A DNA stretch of 64,000 bases from Jatrophihabitans cynanchi (GCF_027247405.1 NZ_CP097463.1:2976001-3040000), one strand, 5' to 3'; numbered from the stretch's first letter, positions 26,517-34,756 are shown. Numbers and translations are program-made. Notes: a model not told the origin generated them from the sequence alone.

Positions 26517-27853
26517 GACGGCTGCTCCGCCGCGCCGGGGAGCCCGGCCCGGCCGAGCTGGTGGGCGAGGGCGTCGGCCAGCCGCGGATGCCGGAACCGG
26601 TGGCCGGTTGCCGCGAGTCGAGCCGGCGTCACGTGCTGGCTGGCCAGCGCGATCTCCTGCGCACCCTCGCTGCCCAGCAGCAGCCGGGGCCCGATCGCGG
26701 GCACCGGCAGCAGCGCCGGGCGGTGCATGACCCGCGCCAGCGTGCGGGCGTAGTCGCCGGCGCGGACGGCGTGCGGCGCGACGGCGTTGACCGGTCCGCG
26801 CAAGCTCTCGTCGCGCAGCGCGTGCAGGTAGACGTCGAGCAGGTCGTCCAGCCCGATCCAGGACAGCCACGCATCGGCGTCCCCGACCGGGCCGCCCAAC
26901 CCGGCGCCGAACAGCGGGCGCTGCACGCGCAGCGCACCCCCCAGCGGCGACTGCACGACGCCGGTGCGTACTTGCACCACCCGCACCCCCGCGTCGGTGG
27001 CCGGCATGGTGGCCTGCTCCCATTCGGCGACGACATCGGCGAGGAAGCCGTCGCCGCGCTCGGCCTGCTCGTCGAGCACCTCCTCCCCGCGCCGTGGCCC
27101 GTAGTAGCCGATGGCGGAGGCGCAGACGAACACCCGCGGGCCGCCGGACGCGCGGGCGGCGACCTCGGCCAGGCGCCGGGTGGGCCCCACCCGGCTCTCT
27201 CGCACGGCCCGCTTGTGCCCGTCGGTGAACCGGCCGGCGACGGACGTTCCGGCGAGGTGGATGACGGCGTCCACTCCGTCGAGCAGGTCGGCGGCGGGCG
27301 CGGCCGGATCCCAGTGCCGCGCGTCCCGGCCGGCCGGCGTGCCCCGAACCAGCCGGATCACCCGGTGCCCGCCGGTGGACAGGAACGCGCACAGCGCCGT
27401 CCCGATCAATCCGGAGGAGCCGCTCACCGCGACGGTCAGCGGGGCACCCGACCAGTAGCCGTGTGCCGCGAGGTCACCGGCGAGTTGCCGGTGCCGATAG
27501 GCCAGCATCGGCGCCAGCAGTCGCGCCGGAACCGGGGTGTCGATGCGGTCACGGACCTCGGTGTGGGCGTCGTCCACGGCCGCGAACGTGTGCTCGTGCC
27601 GCCAGCGCAGCGGCAACGACACCAGCTCGTCGACGAACCGGTACGGCGCCTCGAGGTCGCGGTGCTGCGCCACCCAGCGCAGCCCACCGGGCAGCGACAG
27701 TTCGGCGCGGCCGTCGCGCAGGTCGTCCGCCTCGCGCCGCACCCGGACCGGCTGCCACGGCGGGAGCAGCCGGGTCAACGCGCCGGGGCGCTCGTGCCAG
27801 GCGAACACCTGCCGCAGCGGTGCCGCGACGACGCTGCGTGCCTCGGCGCTCAT
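26513..27853 (-). CDS. SRPBCC domain fused to a TIGR01777-family epimerase
   Basis: The 446-residue protein has two parts. Residues 1-150 form a START/SRPBCC-like hydrophobic-ligand domain (VVAAPLRQVFAWHERPGALT, EAPYRFVDELVSLPLRWRHE). Residues 153-446 form a TIGR01777-type NAD-binding epimerase: VAVSGSSGLIGTALCAFLS, VIHLAGTSVAGRF, VCASAIGYYGPR, with a DUF1731-like end. Homologs with this fusion occur in actinobacteria and proteobacteria near DUF1365 and amine-oxidase genes. The start overlaps the DUF1365 stop by 4 bp. The reaction is unknown; modification of a lipid or pigment is a reasonable guess in this context. Confidence 0.88.
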   Translation of the reverse strand: MSAEARSVVAAPLRQVFAWHERPGALTRLLPPWQPVRVRREADDLRDGRAELSLPGGLRWVAQHRDLEAPYRFVDELVSLPLRWRHEHTFAAVDDAHTEVRDRIDTPVPARLLAPMLAYRHRQLAGDLAAHGYWSGAPLTVAVSGSSGLIGTALCAFLSTGGHRVIRLVRGTPAGRDARHWDPAAPAADLLDGVDAVIHLAGTSVAGRFTDGHKRAVRESRVGPTRRLAEVAARASGGPRVFVCASAIGYYGPRRGEEVLDEQAERGDGFLADVVAEWEQATMPATDAGVRVVQVRTGVVQSPLGGALRVQRPLFGAGLGGPVGDADAWLSWIGLDDLLDVYLHALRDESLRGPVNAVAPHAVRAGDYARTLARVMHRPALLPVPAIGPRLLLGSEGAQEIALASQHVTPARLAATGHRFRHPRLADALAHQLGRAGLPGAAEQPS

Positions 27854-28620
27854 GCTCGCTCCAATACCGAAGACACCTGCACCGGGCAACCCGCTCGTGC
27901 TTCCGGGCGCGGCTGAATCGCCAACCCCCGGCGCCACAGGCCGATGCCGTGCAGCCGGATCAGCACAGCTTCGCGCAACGGCATCGGCAAATGCCACAGC
28001 GCGGTGCGCACCACCTGCCGCCGAGTCGCCGGTACGAGCCGGGCGCGAGTGCTGGCGGTCAGCACCCGCTCGGAGTCGACGTCGAGGCCGACGACCACGC
28101 CGAGCTCGTCAGCAGACAACTGCAGCCGGACCGCGTACTCGCCCTCGACGCCGTTGAACGGCGAGACGTACAGGGCTTTCGCGGTGCGTGCCCGGCCGCG
28201 ATCGTCCAGGTCCAGCAGGTATGCCTGACGCGAGCCGTAGGTGTTGTGCACCTCCAGGACTGCGGTCCGCGACCTGGCGTCCTGGCCAAGGACCCAGTAG
28301 ACGGTCAGCGAGTTGAACACGTGTCCGAGCACCCGCGCATGGGTGAGCATCAGCAGCCGGTCGCCAGGGCGCACGGGCCGGTCGTGGCGGGCCAGCAACC
28401 GGCGCAGGTCGCCACCGATGCCGCCTGCCTGCCCGCCGTCGAGGTGGTCGCGCGCGTCGAAGCGTGCCAGGGGTCTCAGCGGGCCGAGATCCGGCAACGC
28501 GTCGAGATCCACGAGCCATTGGTAGTGGCGGTGGGTGAAGGTGTTGTGCAGCGGCGTGCGGCGGATGTGTCGCACGGTGCCGACGGCAAGCGCGGGCAGC
28601 GGCGGCAGCGCGGCGGTCAC
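27850..28620 (-). CDS. DUF1365 domain protein
   Basis: The 256-residue protein is a full-length DUF1365 member: VGTVRHIRRTPLHNTFTHRH, RLLMLTHARVLGHVFNSLT, VLEVHNTYGSRQAYLLDL, KALYVSPFNGVEGEYAVRL. No catalytic residues are established for the family. It is nearly always found beside the FAD-dependent amine-oxidase-like gene, as here, and often with a cyclopropane-fatty-acid synthase, which is absent in this window. Related loci elsewhere have been tied to membrane fatty-acid modification and to light or singlet-oxygen responses. The GTG start at 28620 overlaps the preceding gene by 4 bp. Confidence 0.88.
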   Translation of the reverse strand: MTAALPPLPALAVGTVRHIRRTPLHNTFTHRHYQWLVDLDALPDLGPLRPLARFDARDHLDGGQAGGIGGDLRRLLARHDRPVRPGDRLLMLTHARVLGHVFNSLTVYWVLGQDARSRTAVLEVHNTYGSRQAYLLDLDDRGRARTAKALYVSPFNGVEGEYAVRLQLSADELGVVVGLDVDSERVLTASTRARLVPATRRQVVRTALWHLPMPLREAVLIRLHGIGLWRRGLAIQPRPEARAGCPVQVSSVLERA

Positions 28621-29921
28621 CAGCGGCCCCCGAACCGTCCGGCGGCCTCGACGCCGGAGCGGCAGCCGTCCTCGTGGAACCCCCACCCCAGATGGGCACC
28701 GGCGAAGGCGAGCCGCGGCCCGCCCGCCTCGCGCAGCCGCGCGCCGGCGGCTACCGCAGCGTGGGTGAAGACCGGGTGCTCGTAGCGCATCCGCGCGGTC
28801 ACCAGGTGCGGTGCCACCCGGCCGGGCGCGTTCAGGGTGACGAGGTGATCCGCCGAGTCGTCCAGGCCCTGGAGGCGGTTCATCCAGTAGCTGACGCACA
28901 CCCTGTCCGCCGGGGTGCTGCAGGAGGCCATCCGGTAGTTCCACGACGAGCGCGCGCGGCGCGCAGGCAGCAGCGACGCGTCGCGGTGCAGCCAGGTCTC
29001 GTTGACCGAGTAGCCGATGGCGCCCAGGTCCTCCTTCTCCGCCGGCGTGGCGTCGGCGAGCAGGTCCAGCGCCTGGTCGGCGTGCGTGGCCACCACGGCC
29101 ACGTCGAACTGGTGCAGCCCGCCGTCGGCGGTGCGCACGTCGACACCGTCCTCGTGCCGGGTCAGGGAACGTACCGGCACCCGGGCGCGGCTGTCGCGGA
29201 GCCGGGCGACGATCGCGTCCACGTACGCGGCGGACCCGCCGACGACCGTGCGCCAGGTGGGCGAGCCGGTGATCGCGAGCATCCCGTGATGGTCGAGGAA
29301 CTGGAACAGGTGGCGCGCCGGGTAGGCCGTGGCGTCCAGATCGCCGGCCGACCAGACGCACGAGACGAGCGGGATCGCGAAGTGCCGCACGAAGTACTCG
29401 CCGAAGCCGCCGGCCGCAAGGACGTCGCCGAGGGAAGCGTCCTGCAGGTGAGCCGCGCGGCCGTCCAGCACCCGGCGGGCGAGGCGGTGGAAACGCGGCA
29501 CATCGGCCAGCATGCCCAGGAACCGTGGTTCTACCGCCCGGCGCGGCTGTGCCAGCAGGCCGGGCAGGCCGCGCCCACCGGCGTAGGACAGTCCGCACCC
29601 GTCGCAGGTGATCGACATGCTCATCTCGGTCTGGCGGGTGCGGACACCCAGTTCGGCGAACAGCCTCAGCAGGTGCGGATAGGTGCGCTCGTTGTGGACG
29701 ATGAAGCCGCTGTCGATGCGTAGCTCCCCGCCGTCGGAGCCGGGCACGCGGTGCGTGTGCGCGTGGCCGCCGAAACGGGAGTCGGCCTCCAGCAGCGTCA
29801 CGTTGTGAGTGCGGGAGAGCAGGTGGGCTGCGGTGAGGCCGGAGATGCCCGCGCCCACCACCACGGCGCTCCGCCGCGTCGCGCCTGCGCCGCTGCGTAC
29901 GTCGGTCCTTGTCGAATCCAT
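28617..29921 (-). CDS. FAD-dependent amine-oxidase-like oxidoreductase (DUF1365 partner)
   Basis: The 434-residue flavoprotein starts with AVVVGAGISGLTAAHLLS and LLEADSRFGGHAHTHRV, the FAD-binding fingerprint of NAD(P)-binding Rossmann/amine-oxidase-type proteins, and ends with RLAFAGAHLGWGFHEDG, typical of the DUF1365-associated subgroup. It is the first gene of the operon that continues with DUF1365, epimerase and SDR. The ATG at 29921 lies only about 7 nt after the -10 element, so the transcript could be nearly leaderless; an in-frame TTG at 29957 coincides with the -35 box and is rejected. Substrate unknown, probably a membrane lipid. Confidence 0.87.
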   Translation of the reverse strand: MDSTRTDVRSGAGATRRSAVVVGAGISGLTAAHLLSRTHNVTLLEADSRFGGHAHTHRVPGSDGGELRIDSGFIVHNERTYPHLLRLFAELGVRTRQTEMSMSITCDGCGLSYAGGRGLPGLLAQPRRAVEPRFLGMLADVPRFHRLARRVLDGRAAHLQDASLGDVLAAGGFGEYFVRHFAIPLVSCVWSAGDLDATAYPARHLFQFLDHHGMLAITGSPTWRTVVGGSAAYVDAIVARLRDSRARVPVRSLTRHEDGVDVRTADGGLHQFDVAVVATHADQALDLLADATPAEKEDLGAIGYSVNETWLHRDASLLPARRARSSWNYRMASCSTPADRVCVSYWMNRLQGLDDSADHLVTLNAPGRVAPHLVTARMRYEHPVFTHAAVAAGARLREAGGPRLAFAGAHLGWGFHEDGCRSGVEAAGRFGGRW

Positions 29922-29927
29922 TCCTGA

Positions 29928-29968
29928 AATGTAGAGTCTTTGTATAAGGTTTGTCAAAAGATTGGACA
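29928..29968 (-). promoter_or_regulatory. LitR/CarH-type operator: four 11-bp-spaced repeats over a -35/-10
   Basis: On the plus strand TGTAGA (29930), TGTATA (29941), TGTCAA (29952) and TGGACA (29963) recur at exactly 11-bp steps. Read on the minus strand they are TCTACA, TATACA, TTGACA and TGTCCA, close to the T-n-T-A-C-A repeats described for CarH operators. TTGACA (29952-29957) doubles as the -35 and TACATT (29928-29933) as the -10 of the FAD-oxidoreductase operon, with an 18-bp spacer. Bound regulator would block RNA polymerase. The spacing is seen directly; the binding is inferred from the adjacent litR gene. Confidence 0.7.
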
Positions 29969-29974
29969 GAGACT

Positions 29975-30406
29975 ATGCGGCTTGACCGGAGCGTGACCGT
30001 GCGCCAGCCCCTGGATCGGGTTTTCGGCTACCTGGCGGACTTCACCACCACCGAGCAGTGGGACCCCGGCACGGTGCGCACCGAGCGCCTGTCCGGGGAC
30101 GGCGGTGTCGGCACCCGGTATCGCAACGTCTCGCGGTTCCTCGGCCGACGCACCGAGCTGGATTACGTCGTGGTCGACCTGCTGTCCCCGCGGCTGATCC
30201 GGCTGCGCGGTCGGAACGCCACCGTCACTGCGACCGACACCATGCAGCTCGCCGCCGCCGACGACGGGACGACCCAGGTGCGCTATCGGGCCGAGTTCGA
30301 GTTCCACGGGCCGGCCCGCCTGGCCGCGCCGCTGCTCCGGCCCGCTCTGAAGCGTTTCGGCGACCGCGCGGCGGCGCAGCTGCGCGCGACGCTCGACGCG
30401 CTCTGA
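29975..30406 (+). CDS. SRPBCC (polyketide cyclase/dehydrase-like) protein
   Basis: The 143-residue protein has the SRPBCC hydrophobic-pocket fold pattern: VTVRQPLDRVFGYLADFTTT, a mid segment of beta strands (TELDYVVVDLLSPRLIRLRG) and a long C-terminal helix (LLRPALKRFGDRAAAQLRAT). Such proteins bind or cyclise lipids and small hydrophobic ligands. I start at the ATG at 29975; an upstream TTG at 29951 would overlap the operator. The photoreceptor gene follows after 15 bp, so the two are likely co-transcribed from the same operator-controlled intergenic region. Specific ligand unknown. Confidence 0.82.
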   Translation: MRLDRSVTVRQPLDRVFGYLADFTTTEQWDPGTVRTERLSGDGGVGTRYRNVSRFLGRRTELDYVVVDLLSPRLIRLRGRNATVTATDTMQLAAADDGTTQVRYRAEFEFHGPARLAAPLLRPALKRFGDRAAAQLRATLDAL

Positions 30407-30421
30407 GCCAGACTGCTCACC

Positions 30422-31300
30422 GTGTACACGATCCGGATGGCGGCGCGGGCGACCGGCGTCAGCGAGGCGACGCTGCGGGCCTGGGAACGCCGCTACGGCG
30501 TGATCACCCCCCAGCGCACCGAGTCCGGGTACCGGCTCTACGACGACGCCGCGATCGAGACGGTGCTCGCCATGCGCGACCTGGTGGCGCGCGGTGTCGC
30601 ACCCAGTCAGGCGGCGGTGCAGCTGAGTGCGACGGTCACGGCGGACTCGGACACCGCGCGTGACGTGCCGCACGACACCGCGGCGTTCCTCGCTGCCGCG
30701 CGTGACCTCGACGCGGCGGCGCTCACCCGCTGCCTGGACGAGGAGTTCAGTCGCGCCTCGTTCGAGCGCGTGGCGGACGGCTGGCTGATGCCCGCACTCG
30801 CGGCTCTCGGCACCGCGTGGGCCGACGGCACCGTGAGCGTCGCGGGGGAACATCTCGCCGCACAGTGCGTGATGCGCCGCCTGGCCATGGCGTACGAGGG
30901 CGTCGGGGAGCGGCCGGGCGGCCCCCGCGTCGTGATCGGACTGCCGCCGGGAGCACGCCACGAACTGGGCGTGCTCGCGTTCGCGGTGGCCGCCCGCCGC
31001 GCCGGGCTGCGGACCGTCTTCCTCGGAGCCGACGTCCCGGAAGAGGACTGGTTGACGGCGGCGGACGCGCTGCGGCCGTGGCCGAGCCGCGCGGTCGTGG
31101 TCGGGGTTGCCGCACGTCGCGATGCCCGAGCGGGGGCCGGCGTGCTGACGCGCCTGCACGAGCACGATCCGGACCTGCTGATCGCCGGTGGCGGCCGCGC
31201 TCAGGACCTGCTGCCGGAGCCGTGCCTGCGGCTGGGCCACGACCTGGGCGCTGCGGCCGCGACGCTGTCCGCGGCGTTGGCTCGCAGCGGCCGAAGGTGA
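30422..31300 (+). CDS. litR: B12-dependent LitR/CarH-type photoreceptor, MerR family
   Basis: The 292-residue protein has an N-terminal MerR winged helix (MAARATGVSEATLRAWERRY, then GVITPQRTESGYRLY), a four-helix cap region and a C-terminal cobalamin-binding domain. Diagnostic residues of CarH photoreceptors are present. W133 is followed after nine residues by E143-H144 (W-x9-E-H). H180 lies in ARHELG, the lower axial ligand position, though the usual acidic residue two before it is Ala here. SxL/GG-type B12 contacts follow (VGVAARRDARAG, LIAGGGRAQ). With adenosylcobalamin the tetramer represses DNA in the dark and releases it in light. It lies beside a matching 11-bp repeat operator, so it very likely controls both divergent transcripts. 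Confidence 0.9.
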   Translation: MYTIRMAARATGVSEATLRAWERRYGVITPQRTESGYRLYDDAAIETVLAMRDLVARGVAPSQAAVQLSATVTADSDTARDVPHDTAAFLAAARDLDAAALTRCLDEEFSRASFERVADGWLMPALAALGTAWADGTVSVAGEHLAAQCVMRRLAMAYEGVGERPGGPRVVIGLPPGARHELGVLAFAVAARRAGLRTVFLGADVPEEDWLTAADALRPWPSRAVVVGVAARRDARAGAGVLTRLHEHDPDLLIAGGGRAQDLLPEPCLRLGHDLGAAAATLSAALARSGRR

Positions 31301-31332
31301 TGTACGCGCCGAGGATCTCGGGCCTGTGACGG

Positions 31333-31405
31333 TGCCCCCGGCAGGATTCGAACCTGCGACGCCCGGCTTAGGAGTCCGGCGCTCTATCCCCTGAGCTACG
31401 AGGGC
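31333..31405 (-). tRNA. tRNA-Arg(CCT)
   Basis: The minus strand folds as a complete cloverleaf. The acceptor pairs GCCCTCG with CGGGGGC, the D-arm contains TAGCTCAG, the anticodon loop reads CTCCTAA with anticodon CCT, and the T-arm contains GGTTCGAATCC. The discriminator is A and the CCA is not encoded. Codon read: AGG. Confidence 0.95.
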
Positions 31406-31743
31406 GGGGACCGAAACCAACAGTGGCGGCAACTCCGTGCTCCCGAAAGCCCGGGTGCAACGCTCCGGCTGACAGGTGCTCGGACCGCTCCGTGAGGTGC
31501 CGAGCCGCCGTGCCCAGTGTCCCACGAGCGGTCGATCGCCGAATTCCCGGTGGTGACCGGGCAGAGCAGGCAGAGCGGACGAGCGGTGATCGGTACCCAT
31601 AGAGCCCTCGTGATCGGGGTCTGCTGGCAAGAACGCCTGCAGACCCCGATGTCCGGTGCAACACCACCACCGAACCCGGAAAGCCGGCCGAAGCAGTGCC
31701 GGCGTGGCCCTGGGCGGGAACGTCAACCTAGTCGAAAAGTCGT
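31406..31743. other. Intergenic stretch upstream of tRNA-Arg
   Basis: No convincing gene. The stretch should hold the tRNA-Arg promoter on the minus strand and the 3' end of the next minus-strand gene. No repeat of the tRNA 3' end was noticed, so I see no sign of an integrated element here. Confidence 0.4.
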
Positions 31744-32586
31744 CTAGTCGAAGGCTGTCTGGTCCAAGATTGTCCGATCGAGGACGCCCGGATCGGTGCG
31801 CAGCAGGTCGGGCGGCAGCAGTTCGAGCACGGCGGCGACCGCATCGGGCAGCGCGGTGTCGGCGTAGCGGGCGGCGAGCGCGCCGGCGAGGTCGGCGTAC
31901 GACACCGCGTCCCAGCGGCTGCGCACTTGCGGCTCGCGCTCCTTCAGCGGCCGGTCGGACGCGCTGAGCACCAGCCAGCGGACGTCCGTCACCGACGGGA
32001 CGACCAGCTCGCCGGGCAGCCAAGTGCGGCTCATCACCCACGCGTCGTGCTGCGGGATCGCGGTGACCAGGTGCCCCTGCGCATTGGGGCGCGGCAGGTG
32101 GTTGTGGCCGTCGCATCCGGCGGACCACTCGTGCGGCGCGTGATCGCTGAGCTCGATCGCCCAGTGCCGCCACAGTTCGACGCTGCCGGGTAACCGCGTG
32201 CCGTGACTGATCGACGCCGCTGACACCCACTTCGGCCGCGGTGTCTGCCCGTCGATCGCGCTCGCTACCTCGACGACGACGTGCACCTGGTGCCGGACGT
32301 CGGCGAGCACCAACACGGCAGCCCCGTGCGGGCGGACCAGCACCGGCCACAGCCGGACGCCGATCAGCGACGCGGGCGGGAAGCCGCCGAACACGGCGGT
32401 GAGGCCGGGCTGCGCCTCGCCAGGACGCGGCGCGTCCCACAGCAGGTCGGCCTGCGCCAGCGCCGCGCCGAGCGTTGGACCGTCGACGCGCTGTTCCGGC
32501 GGCGAATCGGCATCGCTGAGCAGCTCGTCTCCCTCGGCCGCCGGTGGCTCGACGGGGACGCGCTGCTGGGCACGTCGACCGAACAC
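31744..32586 (-). CDS. Unknown protein
   Basis: The 280-residue protein from the GTG at 32586 is soluble, with no signal peptide or membrane segment. Recognisable texture includes GVRLWPVLVRPHGAAVLVLA, VELWRHWAIELSDHAPHEWS and LPGELVVPSVTDVRWLVLSA, consistent with a real mixed alpha/beta protein, but I do not recognise a family. It stands alone upstream of tRNA-Arg and divergent from a small membrane protein. The start is uncertain because the first 25 residues are low in structure. Confidence 0.65.
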   Translation of the reverse strand: MFGRRAQQRVPVEPPAAEGDELLSDADSPPEQRVDGPTLGAALAQADLLWDAPRPGEAQPGLTAVFGGFPPASLIGVRLWPVLVRPHGAAVLVLADVRHQVHVVVEVASAIDGQTPRPKWVSAASISHGTRLPGSVELWRHWAIELSDHAPHEWSAGCDGHNHLPRPNAQGHLVTAIPQHDAWVMSRTWLPGELVVPSVTDVRWLVLSASDRPLKEREPQVRSRWDAVSYADLAGALAARYADTALPDAVAAVLELLPPDLLRTDPGVLDRTILDQTAFD

Positions 32587-32748
32587 CTGGGACCAATCGG
32601 CCCACGCCGCGCGAAGCTGAGGCGGGCTCGCTCGATACCGGGCTCGCCGCTACATCCCGCGGCCGGAGCGGATTGTTCCTCAAGTTCGCCTCCGGCCGGC
32701 CGATGTAAGGGCATCTGACCTACGTTCGGCGACGACGGGGAGCGCGAA

Positions 32749-33024
32749 GTGACGTATCTGCTGGTGATGCTCGGGTCCGTCGGCGGAGCCGTCGCGCTCG
32801 TCGCCGTGCTGTGCGCGCTGAGCGCCTCGTGGCACGCGACCGACCCGCAACTGCTGGGTCTGATCGCCCTCGGCGACGAGTCGCTGACCCCGCTCGCCGC
32901 CGAACGCGCCGTGACCGACGACCTGCTCGCCGGCATGATCACCGGCACCGAGTACCGCGAGGTCGCCGGTGCCCTGGCCGCGCGCGAGCCGCAGCCGGCC
33001 GCGCTGCTCAAGCTGACCAGCTGA
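32749..33024 (+). CDS. Small single-span membrane protein, unknown
   Basis: The 91-residue product has one N-terminal hydrophobic helix (about 3-27, LLVMLGSVGGAVALVAVLCA) and an acidic cytoplasmic or external tail (TDPQLLGLIALGDESLTPL, AERAVTDDLLAGMITGTEYR). It is probably a membrane-anchored small protein of unknown role. The GTG at 32749 has GGGGAG upstream. The 3' end carries a tandem repeat of AGCTGACC (33017-33040), and the stop codon lies inside it, so the C-terminus may vary between strains. Confidence 0.65.
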   Translation: MTYLLVMLGSVGGAVALVAVLCALSASWHATDPQLLGLIALGDESLTPLAAERAVTDDLLAGMITGTEYREVAGALAAREPQPAALLKLTS

Positions 33025-33047
33025 CCAGCTGACCGGCGGACGGCAGG

Positions 33048-34658
33048 CTAGCCGACCGGGACGGTGAGGGTCGCCGGCGACGCCAGTGTCACCGTGCTGC
33101 CCGGCACGCTCTGCCCGAAGTAGCGCGCATCGACCGTGTCCACCACGAGCGCGAGCTGGTGTCCAGGAGCGAGCGTCCACGAGATCGGCTGCAGCGCGAT
33201 GGTCGCGGCCCGCGCGGTGCCGGCGACGGTGATCGCACCATGCGTCATCAACCGCCCCGACCCGCCGGTGCCGACGTCGTAGAGGTAGCCGAACAGCGAG
33301 ACAGCCGACGCGCTCGTGCGAAGCGCCAACCGCACCTGCGCGATCCCGTTCACCGTGACCGAAGCGGTCGCCGCCGGCGCCGACCAGATCGCGGCTCCGT
33401 CCGGCGCGGACACCGGTAGCGACAGCGTCGGCTGCCGGTAGGCGGTACCGGTGGAGTACTGCTCCGGTCCGGCATCGGCCGCGGTCGCGACTCCCGCGGC
33501 AACCGGGTACGTCCACGCCGCCGCCGACGTGCCCACCGTGCCGCCGTATGCCGGATTGCCCCGCGCCGGATTGCCCCGCGCCGGATCGCCCAGTGAGAAC
33601 GCGGTGTCCTTGCCCGCTGCCTGCCAGCTGCGGTAGCCGTGCACCTGCCCGGTCGCGACGTCCTGCAACTGCACCGGGTCGGCGCCGGTGATCGAGTTGT
33701 GGTCACCGCGCAGGTAGTGCCCCATCCACCGTCCGGCGTTCTGCCACAGGGCGCTCTTGTGGCCCTGCAGCCCGGCGAGGGCCGAACCCGAGTGGTCGCC
33801 TGCCGCGAGCTCGAGCCGCTTCGGGGCGGTGAGCGCGTCGAAGAACGGCACCACCGCGGCGGGCGGCAGCAGCGAGTCCTCGTAGGTGTCGCCGAGCATC
33901 ACCGCGGTGCCGTGCCTGCCGAGGGCAGCCACCTCCGCGATGGCCGAGCGCGTTGCCGACAGGGCGCGGTACGAACCGTCGGCCGCTGCCGCCTTTCCCG
34001 CCGCGAGGTCGGCGACGAGCGCGCGCACCTCAGGGCTGAACGCACTCGCCGGCAGCGGGCGGAACAGCGACGCGTACGACTGCTTGCTGGGCGTGTTGCC
34101 CGGCGCGAGGGCCTGCGCCAGGTCTGTCCAGCCGCTGAAGGAGACCACCGCCTTCACCCGCGCGTCGTGTTCGGCCGCGAGCAGCGAGACGCCGCCGCCG
34201 TACGAGGCACCGAGCAGGCCGACCGCGCCCTCGTCCGCCGGCAGGTGCGCCAGCGCCCAGTCGATCACCCGGCTCACGTCCGATACCGTCGCCGGGCCGG
34301 CCAGGTCGATCAGCCCGCCCGAGCCGCCGAAGCCGCGCTGGGCGTAGCTGACCACCGCGAAGCCGAGCGCCTGGAAGCCGGCCGCGACGTACTGGTACTC
34401 GCTCGCGTGCGAGCCCCAGCTGCCCGGCATCACGATCAGCGGAAACCGCCCCGTGCCCGAGGGCACGTAGCTGATGGCCGAGAGCTCGACGCCGCCGGTG
34501 CCCGCGATCGTCCTGGTCTCGACCCGGCCGGCCGCCGGTGAGCCGGACGAGCCGGAGCGGTGCAGCACGACCACCAGCACGCCGGTGAGTACGGCCGCCA
34601 CGGCGACAACGGCGAGCGCGAGCCACCGCGGGGATCGGATTCGCATCAGGCGGTCCAT
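33048..34658 (-). CDS. Secreted X-Pro dipeptidyl-peptidase (S15)/CocE-like hydrolase
   Basis: The 536-residue protein has an N-terminal signal anchor (about 12-35). An alpha/beta-hydrolase domain follows, with FPLIVMPGSWGSHASEYQYV, the nucleophile elbow GLLGASYGGGVSLLA, an acidic residue near VMLGDTYEDSLLPPAAVVPF and a histidine in LAAGDHSGSALAG. The C-terminal beta-sandwich domain (GQVHGYRSWQ to the end) is that of S15/CocE peptidases and esterases. Substrates of the family include X-Pro peptides and acyl esters; the actual substrate is unknown. A 15-bp tandem repeat inside (33551-33595) gives a GNPAR duplication in the linker. ATG 34658 is chosen; ATG 34646 is an alternative. Confidence 0.8.
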   Translation of the reverse strand: MDRLMRIRSPRWLALAVVAVAAVLTGVLVVVLHRSGSSGSPAAGRVETRTIAGTGGVELSAISYVPSGTGRFPLIVMPGSWGSHASEYQYVAAGFQALGFAVVSYAQRGFGGSGGLIDLAGPATVSDVSRVIDWALAHLPADEGAVGLLGASYGGGVSLLAAEHDARVKAVVSFSGWTDLAQALAPGNTPSKQSYASLFRPLPASAFSPEVRALVADLAAGKAAAADGSYRALSATRSAIAEVAALGRHGTAVMLGDTYEDSLLPPAAVVPFFDALTAPKRLELAAGDHSGSALAGLQGHKSALWQNAGRWMGHYLRGDHNSITGADPVQLQDVATGQVHGYRSWQAAGKDTAFSLGDPARGNPARGNPAYGGTVGTSAAAWTYPVAAGVATAADAGPEQYSTGTAYRQPTLSLPVSAPDGAAIWSAPAATASVTVNGIAQVRLALRTSASAVSLFGYLYDVGTGGSGRLMTHGAITVAGTARAATIALQPISWTLAPGHQLALVVDTVDARYFGQSVPGSTVTLASPATLTVPVG

Positions 34659-34671
34659 TGTGCCGGGACAA

Positions 34672-34705
34672 GTGGGCGGGCCGCCTCTCGAGGCGGCCCG
34701 CCCAC
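34672..34705 (-). terminator. Long perfect hairpin after the sedolisin gene
   Basis: GTGGGCGGGCCGCCTC and GAGGCGGCCCGCCCAC form a perfect 16-bp stem with a minimal loop, 52 bp beyond the stop of the S53 peptidase gene on the minus strand and just before the hydrolase gene. This is the strongest terminator-like hairpin in the window. Confidence 0.6.
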
Positions 34706-34756
34706 CGATCGTCCGATGCCAGGCTGTGAACGGGCTGTCCCGGCGTGAGGAATCGG

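Noticed and set aside
29951-29957. TTG starts for the SRPBCC and FAD-oxidoreductase genes
   Set aside because: On the minus strand the TTG at 29957 is the -35 box TTGACA itself, and on the plus strand the TTG at 29951 lies inside the operator; the ATGs at 29921 and 29975 are better.
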